From positions 1-64,000 of the forward strand of contig JADKJP010000006.1 of assembly GCA_016720935.1 (NCBI GenBank): 64,000 nt of DNA, in the 5' to 3' direction. Position 1 is the stretch's first letter. Every line of letters starts with the position of its first letter. The position numbers and the translations under genes were made by a program. Shown one piece after another: positions 1 through 8,634 of the stretch. This DNA is from Bacteroidota bacterium. GTDB lineage: Bacteria; Bacteroidota; Bacteroidia; AKYH767-A; 2013-40CM-41-45. Under the pieces are notes generated by a model. It searched no databases, was not told the origin of the DNA, and worked only from the letters and a program-made list of their open reading frames with translations.

Positions 1-1710
1 GGGTGTCGTGTATGAAGTCATTCAAATGTCTTTGCTGAGAGGATATCGGACAGGAGGAACCATTCATCTGGTGACGAATAATCAAATCGGATTCACTACA
101 AAATTATATCGACGGTCGTTCCAGTACTTATTGCACAGATGTTGCCAAAGTCACACTCTCTCCTGTCTTCCACGTAAATGGAGATGATGTTGAAGCATTG
201 GTCGCATTGAACTCACCAATGGAATTCAGACAGAAATTTCACCGTGATGTGTTCATCGTTATTCTCGGATACCGAAAATACGGCGGTCACAACGAAGGCG
301 ATGAACCACGGTTCACACAACCTTTGCTCTACAAAGCGATCGCGGAACGTCAGAACCCGCGTGAAGTGTATAATGCGAAACTTCTCTCTCGAGGGAGAAG
401 TGGAAGCAACACAGCCTGCGCTTGAGCTCGAACAAGAATTCAATGGCTTGCTCAGGAGTTAGTCTGGATACAGCCCGACAATCGAAAAGTAAAAGAAAGT
501 TTCTCCACACCTCAGAAGGAAGCTGGAAAGGTTTACACCTTCAAATAGATCCGATTTCGAAACTTCTCCTGAAACAGGGGAGTAGAGAAAAATGTAATCG
601 ATATCGGAAATAAAATCTCGACGCCCCTGCCGATAAAAAATTCTCTGCGTAAGACAGTTCGCTTATTCGAAGACCAGAAAAACTTGTCGCGGATGAAAAA
701 GCTGGTTAGGCCCGCTGGCGGAATTACTGGCTTATGGAGCATGCTGAAAGACGGTTTCCCAATCCGGTTAGTGGACAGGATGTAGAGCTGTGGAACTTTC
801 TTATTATCATGCCGTTGTTTCGTGTGGAGGATTCGGAAGAGATTAATATACTCCTCTGCAAATGTAGATCAAAAGCAGGCTTCATTTTCCATTTATAATT
901 CTCTGCTCTCAGAATATGCGGTTTCTTGGCAAAGAATATGGCTATACCATGTCGACCGCAAATTCTCTTGTCATCTGGGAAGCGCAGTTTGGTGATTTCA
1001 TGAATGGTGCGCAGATTGTGATTGATCAGTACATCAGCAGCGCGGAAGACAAATGGAACCGGATAGGTGGCATCATCGTGGTATTACCTCACAGTTATGA
1101 AGGCCAGGGGCGGAGCATTCAGGCGCGCGACTGGAACGTTTCCTCAATCTCTGCGCTGAACACAATATGCAGATTGTGACGTGCACTACGCCGGCGAACT
1201 TCTTTCATGCATTGCGTCGTCAGTTAAAACGTCCGTTCAGAAAACCTTTGGTTGTTTTTCTCCAAAGAGTTTGTTGCGTCATCCGCGTTATGTCTCTTCG
1301 TTTGATGATTTGTCCAAAGGCGGATTCCGCGAAGTGATTGATGATGTAACTGCCGATCCAAAACAGGTGAAAAAGTTGTGGTTTGTTTCAATTGGTGTGC
1401 TATGAATTATTGGACAAAAAAGAAAAAGATCAAAATGATGATATCGCATTGGTAATTTTAGACCAATTGTATCCTTTCCCTGCCGGACAATTGATCGCCT
1501 TAAGAAAAATATTCAAAAGCGACAGAGTGGATCTGGTTGCAGGAAGCCGATCCCAACATGGGTGCATGGTCATATTTGTTGAGAGACTTGTGGGATATTT
1601 CTTTCAAAGTCATCGCCAGATCAGAAAGTGCCAGTCCTGCCACAGGATCTCCACCACAAAACTCATGAACGCGAACAAAAGGAACTCTCAACAGAGTTTT
1701 CGAAAAGTAG
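1..1710 (+). pseudogene. sucA: 2-oxoglutarate dehydrogenase E1 (3' part), many frameshifts
   Basis: The E1 component is the thiamine-diphosphate enzyme of the TCA cycle that decarboxylates 2-oxoglutarate. The 5' end lies outside the window. Pieces of a SucA-like protein can be followed through all three forward frames: the NNQIGFTT region near 85-105, GYRKY..HNEGDEPRFTQP near 265-325, YGYTMSTANSLVIWEAQFGD near 925-1000, and the C-terminal GAWSYLLRDLWD near 1560-1600. The natural stop is the TAG at 1708-1710. At least ten small insertions or deletions break the frame, for example an extra A in the A-run at about 101-104 and an extra base near 393. The conserved segments between breaks are well preserved, so sequence error is at least as likely as true gene decay. 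Identity is sure; intactness is not. Confidence 0.85.
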
Positions 1711-1794
1711 CCCATCTCTCAATAATATCCCTCTACGTCCTTTGCGTCTTTGCATAAAATATTTTCGAACAAAAGCCCAAGTGGGCAGGGTGAC

Positions 1795-3043
1795 AAGATT
1801 CCTATATCAAGGTGAGTAAGGAAGTCCCCAGCCCCGGTGAATAACCATATCAAGTTCAGATAGCTAGATGGATTACAAGATAGCACCATACGTTGAAAAG
1901 GATGATGAGATCTGGCAAAGTTAGTTCCGACGACAACGTTGACACTGGATGCGGAAACCTCCGAGGACAATAAAAATTCTTGCGAAAGAAGGAGAAACTG
2001 TACGCGTAAGCGCCAGTTGATTATTCTATCGATACAGATGGAGTAGCTCCTGAGATGGAAAAAGGAGAGAAACCAAAAGCAAAAAATGGAAACCGCAGCC
2101 CCTGTGCGACACTGGCTACAGAAAGAAGTAGTACCAACTGAACTGCCGGCATTCAAAGCTCTCCTGCGGCCGAAAAGCTGATGAAAGAAAAAGGCATCGC
2201 TCCGGCGCAGGTAAGTGCATCCGGTAAGGTGGAAGGAATTACTAGGGTGATGTACTCAATGTCGGTAATGTTCCGGCAAATGTCAGCGGTCGCGCCTCTC
2301 AATCCGGGTGGTGAACGCAATAAGCGCAGGGAGAAGATGAGTATGCTCCGTAAAAAGTTGCGGAACAACTCGTTGCTGTGAAGCAGGAAACCGCAATGCT
2401 GACCACGTTTAACGAGGTTGACATGTCGTCCGATTATGGATATTCTTAAACAGTATAAAAGATAAATTCAAAGAAGCTCATGGTGTAAATCTGGGTTTCG
2501 TGTCGTTTTACAAAGGCGGTGTGTGAAGCATTGTATGCTTTCCTGCGGTGAATGCACGCACATTGATGGTACAGACCTGGTTTATCATGGATTACTGTGA
2601 TATTGGAATCGCGGTGAGCGCTCGAAAGGATTAATGGTACCTGTGATTCGCAATGCAGAAACTTTGAGTCTGGCTCAGATCGAAGCCAACGTGATGGAGC
2701 TTGCGGGGAAGAGCTCGTGATGGAAAGATTTCCATCGATGAAATGACCGATGGAACATTTACGATTACCAACGGTGGCGTTTTCGGGTCCATGTTATCAA
2801 CTCCGATTATCAATCCTCCTCAAAGCGCGATTCTTGGAATGCACAATATCGTTGAGCGTCCTGTCGCTATCGATGGAAAGGTGGAAATCCGTCCGATCAT
2901 GTATGTCGCGCTCTCTTATGATCACCGCATCATCGACGGTCGCGAGTCTGTCGGGTTCCTGGTTAAAGGAAACAAATGCTGGAGGATCCAACAAAGATGC
3001 TGTTTCATGGCAAAGATCCGGTAAGACTTTGCTGGGGCTTTAA
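1795..3043 (+). pseudogene. sucB: Dihydrolipoyl succinyltransferase E2, frameshifted
   Basis: The E2 component of 2-oxoglutarate dehydrogenase carries the lipoyl group and transfers succinyl to CoA. It follows sucA by under 100 bases, the usual sucAB order. The lipoyl domain start (VPSPGE) is visible near 1820 but is heavily scrambled. A peripheral-subunit-binding region (AAEKLMKEKGI) is near 2165-2205. The catalytic domain is readable from about 2330, with the active-site motif HRIIDG near 2925-2940. The stop is TAA at 3041-3043. No convincing start codon remains. As in sucA, several one-base indels break an otherwise conserved protein. The last 300 bases read almost cleanly. Sequence error at a contig end is the simplest explanation, though decay cannot be excluded. 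Confidence 0.8.
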
Positions 3044-3353
3044 AGTGTTTAATCTGTATCAAATTTTCAATGGTTAATGATTTGAACCAGCCCAAATGGG
3101 GTTCAGATCTTTTCATGCAAGTAATTAATGCCGCTTAAACTTCAATTTGTTAAATTATTGGCGGCATAACTAATTCTAATGTAGGTTCTCTTCCATTATC
3201 CTCGAACCTGCATAAGATTGGTAGGGGTCATCTCTAAATAAACTTGAATTGTAGATTTCACGAATACAAATAAAACTGCAAATAAATGCTGAAATCAGAT
3301 GTATGTCTAATATTTGCTTTGGAAATGATCGTCTGTTTTTGTAAATTAGCTAG
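3044..3353. other. Intergenic stretch, no gene seen
   Basis: About 310 A+T-rich bases between the sucB stop and a hypothetical gene. No conserved reading frame, RNA gene or clear hairpin was found. Because the flanking genes are full of indels, a small gene here could be hidden. Confidence 0.5.
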
Positions 3354-3871
3354 GTGAAAAAGATAAAAGGGCTTGATTTTATTATCGACAAGCTAACAAA
3401 CTCAATTGAAAATGTCGTTACTGGCGATATCCAAACAGAGGTGTCTCTATTAACAAAACTAGATTTGAAATCAATCACCAAAGGAAATGGCTGGACATTT
3501 AATTGGAAATCTGAAATTAGTGATCCTGCCAGAGAAGTTTACAAATTGACAATTATCAATAATTCCACAATCATTCAGGATTAATCAGTTTGGAAGTTAA
3601 GGTGGATCATGTTTTTATGCATTTGGTTGAGAGTGCACCTTTCAATAAAGGAAAATCCAAGATGTATTCCGGTGTTGCTGGGAATTTGGTAGCATTTGCC
3701 TGTAAGTTATCTTTTCAAAGAGGACATCAGGGAAATATTGCTTTCGTTCAAAGACTCAGTTAATTGGTCACTATGTGAAGACACTTGGTGCAGTTCATAT
3801 TGGTGGGGGTATTAGTTATTGAATCCAAAGCAGCGCAAATATTAATTGACAAATATTTGCAAAATCAATAA
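3354..3871 (+). pseudogene. Hypothetical GNAT-like protein, frameshifted
   Basis: A GTG start at 3354 opens a 76-residue frame that ends at 3584. Adding one base near 3580 continues it into a second conserved-looking segment (VKVDHVFMHLVESAPFN), and two more single-base corrections, near 3750 and 3815, carry it to a TAA at 3869-3871. The repaired protein would be about 170 residues. Its second half (AGNLVAFACKLSFQRGHQG ... SKTQLIGHYVKTLGA) resembles the acetyl-CoA-binding and last-strand region of GNAT N-acetyltransferases; this is a pattern judgement only. Three frame breaks in about 500 bases match the error density of sucA and sucB. A small gene follows 2 bases downstream. Function unknown. 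Confidence 0.5.
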
Positions 3872-3873
3872 AA

Positions 3874-3972
3874 ATGAAGACGATAAAAATTGACTTGGAT
3901 ATTGATTGTATCGGTGGCCAGGATAAATTGACTAAAGAGGAAGAAAGATTAATTGCCGAGTACTTCCAATAA
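3874..3972 (+). CDS. Small hypothetical protein, possible partner of the GNAT-like gene
   Basis: This short frame encodes 32 residues (MKTIKIDLDIDCIGGQDKLT then TKEEERLIAEYFQ in overlapping quotation), charged and soluble, starting 2 bases after the stop of the GNAT-like gene. A second frame continues past the stop with a basic tail (KNKSKLSRSSNKK), so the real protein may be about 50 residues, again with an indel, near 3970. The tight spacing and the acidic head with basic tail would fit an antitoxin or regulatory partner of the upstream gene. That is inference; no family was recognised. Confidence 0.35.
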   Translation: MKTIKIDLDIDCIGGQDKLTKEEERLIAEYFQ

Positions 3973-4251
3973 AAGAAAAAAACAAATCAAAGCTTTCTCG
4001 TTCTTCAAATAAGAAGATAGTTTTTCGAAAAAGGACCAAAGTTTCAATTTTAATTTTCATTTACCAGAACCATGAACTGATGTATTATTTTGGTCTGCTT
4101 TGGTTTTGTAATATCATAATTTGGATTTTTTCCGTAAAGAGCTAATCAGGTAATGACTAATATTCTTTTTAATAAGCACTATGCCAGGTTATAAATTTTT
4201 GTACGCTTTTTTATTATGGCAAATCTTCAGATTTAGTTAATGTTTTGACAA

Positions 4252-4802
4252 ATGGTTCGAATATTTCTTGCATTTCCTCTTCCATTGAATTTACGGAAAC
4301 AATTACTGCAAATGTTTTCCGGATACAGCAATGCTGCAGGTTTTCGCTGGACTCCGGAAGAGAATCTGCACATCACAATATTTTTTATAGGTGAAGTAGA
4401 AGAAGAGAAGATTCCTCTCATCCGAGAAAAAATACAGGGAGTCCTCAGTCAGCAATCATCCTTTCATCTCGAATTTGAGCAGTTCGAATTTCGCGGACAC
4501 AGCAGGAAGCCTTCAATGTTTTGGGCGCGTTTAAAAAATCAAAAGTTTTTTCGGTTTTGTCAGCTAAGGTAGCTTCTGAAGTACAGCAATACATGACAAT
4601 AAAGATTCAGCACCAAGATCCGATTCCGCATATAACGATTGCGCGACTAAAAAGAGAATCAGAAGTTGATGCTATTTCTCCTGAGTCTTTTGCGAAAATT
4701 GAATTGCCGGAAATTGATTTCGCGGAATTATGGCAAACTGTTCACACACCTTCAGGCGTAAAATACCTTTCGCTGGAAAAATTTGATTTTGAAAAAAAAT
4801 AG
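4252..4802 (+). CDS. thpR: RNA 2',3'-cyclic phosphodiesterase (2'-5' RNA ligase family), one frameshift
   Basis: ThpR proteins of the 2H phosphoesterase superfamily open 2',3'-cyclic phosphates on RNA. Both signature motifs are present: HITIFF in the first half (near 4371) and HITIAR in the second half (near 4630). The N-terminus (MVRIFLAFPLP) is typical. The two halves lie in different frames; the switch falls in the A6 run near 4533-4540, where one base is missing or extra. Corrected, the protein is about 183 residues, normal for the family. This is the last broken gene of the damaged left end. A homopolymer sequencing error is likely. Confidence 0.8.
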
Positions 4803-4823
4803 AAAAAAGTTTTTTTAAGGTAA

Positions 4824-5408
4824 TCAACCTTCTTCAGCAACAACTTCATTCACTTCCGGTACAAGGCTTTTTAATAATTTTTCAATTCCGCCTTTTAATG
4901 TTTGTGTAGAAGATGGACAGCCACTGCATGAACCTTTCATCACCAATGTAACTATACCATCTGAAAAAGATTTGAAATGAATCGCACCGCCGTCTTGTTC
5001 GACAGCAGGTTTAACATATTCGTCGAGGGTTTCAATGATCTTGGTTTCAATTGCTGAGGCTGTTTTTGTCCTGTCGATTTCCGGATCAGCAATTTGTTCA
5101 ACCGGACCGGTAAACACCGGTTGTCCGCTTTCCATATAGCTTTTAATGAACTCTCTGAAGATCCCCATGGTTTCATACCAGTCCACATCTGAGTTTTTGG
5201 TCAGCGTTACAAAATTTGTCGTGATAAAAACGCCGGAAATGCCTGAAAACCCAAAGAGCTGCATAGCCAAAGGGCAGTTCTTTGCCTGATCCTTAGAAGT
5301 GTACTCAACACTGCCTTCCTCAAGGAGGTAGCGGTTCACTACAAATTTCATCGCCGCCTGATTCGGCGTCGCCTCGGCATAAACAGTGATTACTTTTTTG
5401 ATTTCCAT
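4824..5408 (-). CDS. NifU/Nfu-family iron-sulfur cluster protein
   Basis: This protein has the Nfu layout: an N-terminal scaffold domain (about residues 1-90) and a C-terminal NifU-like domain with the cluster-binding CSGCP motif near residue 160. Nfu proteins carry Fe-S clusters to target enzymes in the cytoplasm. The start was set at the ATG at 5406-5408 (MEIKKVITVYAEATPN), giving 194 residues. The longer frame upstream runs through low-complexity repeat DNA and encodes an unlikely peptide. It is convergent with thpR and divergent from nadB. The quinolinate synthase partner of NadB (NadA) is an Fe-S enzyme, so the adjacency is suggestive but not proof of a link. Confidence 0.85.
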   Translation of the reverse strand: MEIKKVITVYAEATPNQAAMKFVVNRYLLEEGSVEYTSKDQAKNCPLAMQLFGFSGISGVFITTNFVTLTKNSDVDWYETMGIFREFIKSYMESGQPVFTGPVEQIADPEIDRTKTASAIETKIIETLDEYVKPAVEQDGGAIHFKSFSDGIVTLVMKGSCSGCPSSTQTLKGGIEKLLKSLVPEVNEVVAEEG

Positions 5409-5433
5409 AGCTAATGCAAAGATACGATTTATT

Positions 5434-5634
5434 TTGGGGACGAGGGACGGGGGGCGAGGGACGATTGGGTTTCGGGTTCCGCGTTGCGGGTTAAAAATTT
5501 GTTTGTGCTGCATACTCCCAACTCCTGACTCCCGACTTTCAACCTAGAACCTCGAACGGACTGCCGTCCCCTGTCTCTCGTCCCCCGTCCCCCGTCTCCC
5601 GTCTCCCGTCCCCCGTCCCTCGTCCCTCGTCCCT
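5434..5634. repeat. Heptamer-rich low-complexity tract between two divergent genes
   Basis: A G-rich part at 5434-5470 (units like GGGACGA) is followed by degenerate words (CCCAACTCCTGACTCCCGAC) and then by nine or so copies of a 7-base unit, YCCYCGT, from about 5567 to 5634. The first part is the reverse complement in style of the last, so the tract could fold back on itself. It fills almost the whole gap between the Nfu gene and nadB and ends just before the nadB promoter-like element. Confidence 0.85.
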
Positions 5635-5640
5635 TTTTCC

Positions 5641-5648
5641 TACCTTTA
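5641..5648 (+). promoter_or_regulatory. TACCTTTA, Bacteroidota -7-like element of nadB
   Basis: The sequence is one base off the Bacteroidota -7 consensus TANNTTTG and lies 8 bases before the nadB ATG. No matching -33 TTG was found, because the upstream DNA is repeat. Moderate support only. Confidence 0.4.
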
Positions 5649-5655
5649 CCCCATA

Positions 5656-7245
5656 ATGAGTACAACACAAAAACAAGTAGATTTTTTAGTTATCGGAAGC
5701 GGGATTGCCGGACTTACGTTTGCCCTGAAAGTGGCGGAACATGGCAAGGTTATCATTATCACCAAGGCAAACGCTGAAGAGTCCAATACCAAATATGCTC
5801 AGGGCGGGATTGCAGGTGTGATGCACGGTCCGGATACTTTTGAAAAACATGTTCAGGATACTCTGGAATGTGGAGCAGGATTATGCGATGAACGAATTGT
5901 AAGAATGGTCGTTACCGAAGGAGCCCAGCGCATTCGTGAGATTATTGAATGGGGAACCAGGTTTGATAAAAATGAAACCGGAGATTTCGATCTTGCAAAA
6001 GAAGGCGGACACAGTGAGCATCGCGTATTGCATTTCAAAGATGCCACGGGAAATGAAATTGAACGTGCATTGCTGGAACAGATCCATCAGCATCCCAATA
6101 TTTCTATTTACACACATTATTTTGCCGTTGATATAATTACGCAGCATCATCTTGGAAAAGAAGTGATGCGCAGCACACCGGGGATAGAATGTTATGGAGC
6201 ATATGTCCTCAACTTGCAGACTAAAGAAATTGAAACGATTCTTAGCAAAGTGACATTGGTAGCTACGGGCGGGGCCGGACAAGTTTACAAAGCCACCACC
6301 AATCCGGTTATTGCTACCGGTGATGGTATCGCGATGGTTTATCGGGCAAAAGGGCAGGTGAAAGACATGGAGTTTATTCAATTCCATCCAACAGCTTTGT
6401 ACAATCCCGGCGAACATCCATCATTCCTGATCACCGAAGCTGTAAGGGGTTTCGGAGCTGTTTTGAAAACACAAGATGGTGTCGAGTTCATGCAGAAGTA
6501 CGATGAACGGAAATCTCTTGCGCCTCGCGATATTGTCGCACGCGCGATTGATAACGAAATGAAAATTAGCGGAGATGAATTTGTGTTTCTGGATTGCCGC
6601 CACATTCCCTTCGATAAATTTGTTGAGCATTTTCCAAACATCAATCAAAAGTGTAAGAGCATTGGTATTGATGTTACAAAAAATATGATTCCTGTTGTTC
6701 CTGCCGCTCACTATATCTGCGGAGGAATAGTTGTCGATGAATTCGGCCGCAGCAACATTGGAAATTTATATGCGGCGGGAGAATGTGCCTGTACCGGTTT
6801 GCATGGTGCGAACCGGCTAGCGTCTAATTCACTGTTGGAAGCGCTTGTGTTTTCTCACCGCGCTGCAATGAACGCGATTACAACATATAATTCCGTTCAG
6901 TATAACAAGGAAGTTCCGGATTGGGATGCGGAAGGAACCACCCAGCCCAATGAAATGGTTCTCATCACCCATAACCTGCGCGAATTGCAGGATGTGATGA
7001 GCAACTATGTTGGGATTGTGAGGTCGGATCAGCGACTGAAACGTGCTTTGAATCGTCTGCGAATCATTTATGGAGAAACCGAAGCCTTGTATGAACGCAC
7101 AGTACTTTCTCCAAAACTTTGCGAACTCAGGAATCTCATTACTGTTGCTTATCTCATTGTAAAATTCGCGATGGAGCGCAAGCAAAATGTTGGCTTACAT
7201 TATTCGACAGATAATCCGGTCACAGAAACAACAAAAAGCAATTAA
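5656..7245 (+). CDS. nadB: L-aspartate oxidase
   Basis: NadB is a flavoprotein that oxidises L-aspartate to iminoaspartate, the first step of de novo NAD synthesis. The N-terminal FAD-binding motif GSGIAG is at residues 14-19, followed by the family segment NTKYAQGGIAG. The fumarate-reductase-type active-site region HSEHRVLHFKDATG is near residues 120-135, and the second flavin contact GANRLASNSLLEA is near residue 393. The 529-residue length fits NadB rather than the longer succinate dehydrogenase flavoprotein, and no sdhB neighbour is present. A LuxE-like gene starts 3 bases after the stop, so the two are probably cotranscribed. Confidence 0.92.
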   Translation: MSTTQKQVDFLVIGSGIAGLTFALKVAEHGKVIIITKANAEESNTKYAQGGIAGVMHGPDTFEKHVQDTLECGAGLCDERIVRMVVTEGAQRIREIIEWGTRFDKNETGDFDLAKEGGHSEHRVLHFKDATGNEIERALLEQIHQHPNISIYTHYFAVDIITQHHLGKEVMRSTPGIECYGAYVLNLQTKEIETILSKVTLVATGGAGQVYKATTNPVIATGDGIAMVYRAKGQVKDMEFIQFHPTALYNPGEHPSFLITEAVRGFGAVLKTQDGVEFMQKYDERKSLAPRDIVARAIDNEMKISGDEFVFLDCRHIPFDKFVEHFPNINQKCKSIGIDVTKNMIPVVPAAHYICGGIVVDEFGRSNIGNLYAAGECACTGLHGANRLASNSLLEALVFSHRAAMNAITTYNSVQYNKEVPDWDAEGTTQPNEMVLITHNLRELQDVMSNYVGIVRSDQRLKRALNRLRIIYGETEALYERTVLSPKLCELRNLITVAYLIVKFAMERKQNVGLHYSTDNPVTETTKSN

Positions 7246-7248
7246 GCT

Positions 7249-8247
7249 GTGAATTGGAAAGAACAACGGGAGCAACTGATCCGAAAAATATTTTCCGCCG
7301 GAGCCGATGAATTGCATTCGCTCACACTTGATGTTTTTAAATACCAGGTGGAATTTAATCCGGTGTATGGAAAGTACGTCAAATCCCTGAGACCCGATTG
7401 GAAAGACATGTCAAATCCGGCAGAAATTCCGTTTCTCCCTATTGAATTTTTCAAAAACTTTGAGATTCTCACCGGCTTTACGAATTCCGATACTGTTTTC
7501 AGCAGCAGCGGAACAACCGGAATGGAAGTGAGTCGGCATTTTGTTCCTGATCCTGAAATCTATCGAACTTCTTTCAGAAAGGGATTCGAATTGTTTTACG
7601 GTCCTGCTGAAGAGTATTGTTTGCTTGCTTTATTGCCTTCGTACATGGAACGGGAAGGTTCATCACTAATTTTGATGGCCGACGATCTGATCCGACAAAG
7701 CAAGAATCCTCATAGTGGTTTTTATCTGAAACATTCTGCTGAATTATCCGATCTTCTGAAATCGCTAAAAAGCAAGAGACAAAAAACAATTCTCCTGGGA
7801 GTGACTTTTGCATTGCTTGATTTCGCGGAAGCATTTCCACTTAGTTTTCGGGAACTCATTGTGATGGAAACAGGTGGGATGAAGGGGAGAAAAAAGGAAA
7901 TGGTCCGGGAAGAAGTACATGATGTTTTGCGCAAAGGATTTGATGTTCCTGCAATACATTCGGAATATGGAATGACGGAATTGTTGTCTCAGGCATATTC
8001 AAAAGGAGACGGTTTGTTTTTTACTCCACCCTGGATGAAAATTTTTCTGCGAGACACCAATGACCCTTTTAGTTATGTTGAGCCCGGTACCACGGGGGGC
8101 ATCAATGTCATTGATCTTGCAAACCTGGATTCCTGTGCCTTCATCGCGACCCAGGATTTGGGAAAAATGCACAACGATAACAGCTTTGAAGTGATCGGTC
8201 GCTTCGATTATAGCGACGTAAGAGGATGTAACCTATTGGTTATCTGA
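7249..8247 (+). CDS. LuxE-like acyl-protein synthetase / acyltransferase
   Basis: The 332-residue protein matches the LuxE/PaaK-like adenylate-forming family: a serine- and glycine-rich nucleotide loop SSSGTTG near residue 85, an EYGMTEL motif near residue 241 and a GRFDYSD-like hinge near the C-terminus. LuxE proteins activate a fatty acid as acyl-AMP and pass it to a partner protein. No luxC or luxD is nearby, so bioluminescence is not implied. In several Bacteroidota such proteins act in lipid or polyketide-like pathways; the substrate here is unknown. The start is a GTG 3 bases after nadB, which points to translational coupling. Confidence 0.75.
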   Translation: MNWKEQREQLIRKIFSAGADELHSLTLDVFKYQVEFNPVYGKYVKSLRPDWKDMSNPAEIPFLPIEFFKNFEILTGFTNSDTVFSSSGTTGMEVSRHFVPDPEIYRTSFRKGFELFYGPAEEYCLLALLPSYMEREGSSLILMADDLIRQSKNPHSGFYLKHSAELSDLLKSLKSKRQKTILLGVTFALLDFAEAFPLSFRELIVMETGGMKGRKKEMVREEVHDVLRKGFDVPAIHSEYGMTELLSQAYSKGDGLFFTPPWMKIFLRDTNDPFSYVEPGTTGGINVIDLANLDSCAFIATQDLGKMHNDNSFEVIGRFDYSDVRGCNLLVI

Positions 8248-8357
8248 TCTGAAAACCATTTGCTGAGGAAGTTCCCTGTTTTTTTTACTCTTGAAATTCT
8301 CAGTCTGCATTCAAATCCAATGATTACTTTTGCCAAAGCATCCAATACATCCATCAA

Positions 8358-8570
8358 ATGAAAGACAGGCGCCGCCTCATTATTATTGTTGTTTCAGTAG
8401 GAATCGGAAGTCTTATTTCCCTGTACATCGTAAAGCAACGTCTCGGAAATTTAAAACGGGAAGATTATATCCAGCTTGGATTCAATTTCTTTTTCGCGAT
8501 CGCTGTTGTAGTCGGAATCGCAATGCTTCTAAACCACATGAACAAAAAAAATCCCAACGGACCGGAATAA
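8358..8570 (+). CDS. Small two-helix membrane protein
   Basis: The 70-residue product has two predicted membrane helices (about residues 8-25 and 42-60) joined by a short charged loop, and a polar tail (KKNPNGPE). A TACTTTTG element at 8325-8332 fits the Bacteroidota -7 consensus and lies 25 bases before the ATG. The stop is followed at once by a repeat tract. No family was recognised. The good hydrophobic pattern and promoter make it likely to be real. Confidence 0.55.
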   Translation: MKDRRRLIIIVVSVGIGSLISLYIVKQRLGNLKREDYIQLGFNFFFAIAVVVGIAMLLNHMNKKNPNGPE

Positions 8571-8582
8571 AACCTCGAACCC

Positions 8583-8634
8583 CTCCGTCCCTCGCCCCCT
8601 GTCCTCCGTCCCCCGTCCTCTGTCCCTCGTCCCT
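8583..8634. repeat. Heptamer tract (YCCYCGT type) between convergent genes
   Basis: About seven copies of a 7-base unit similar to the one in front of nadB. It starts within 15 bases of the stop of the small membrane protein and runs into the stop codon of tyrS (TAG on the minus strand at 8633-8635). Confidence 0.85.

Noticed and set aside
5429..5668. 79-residue minus-strand gene made of GRGTRDGG repeats
   Set aside because: It is a translation of heptamer repeat DNA.
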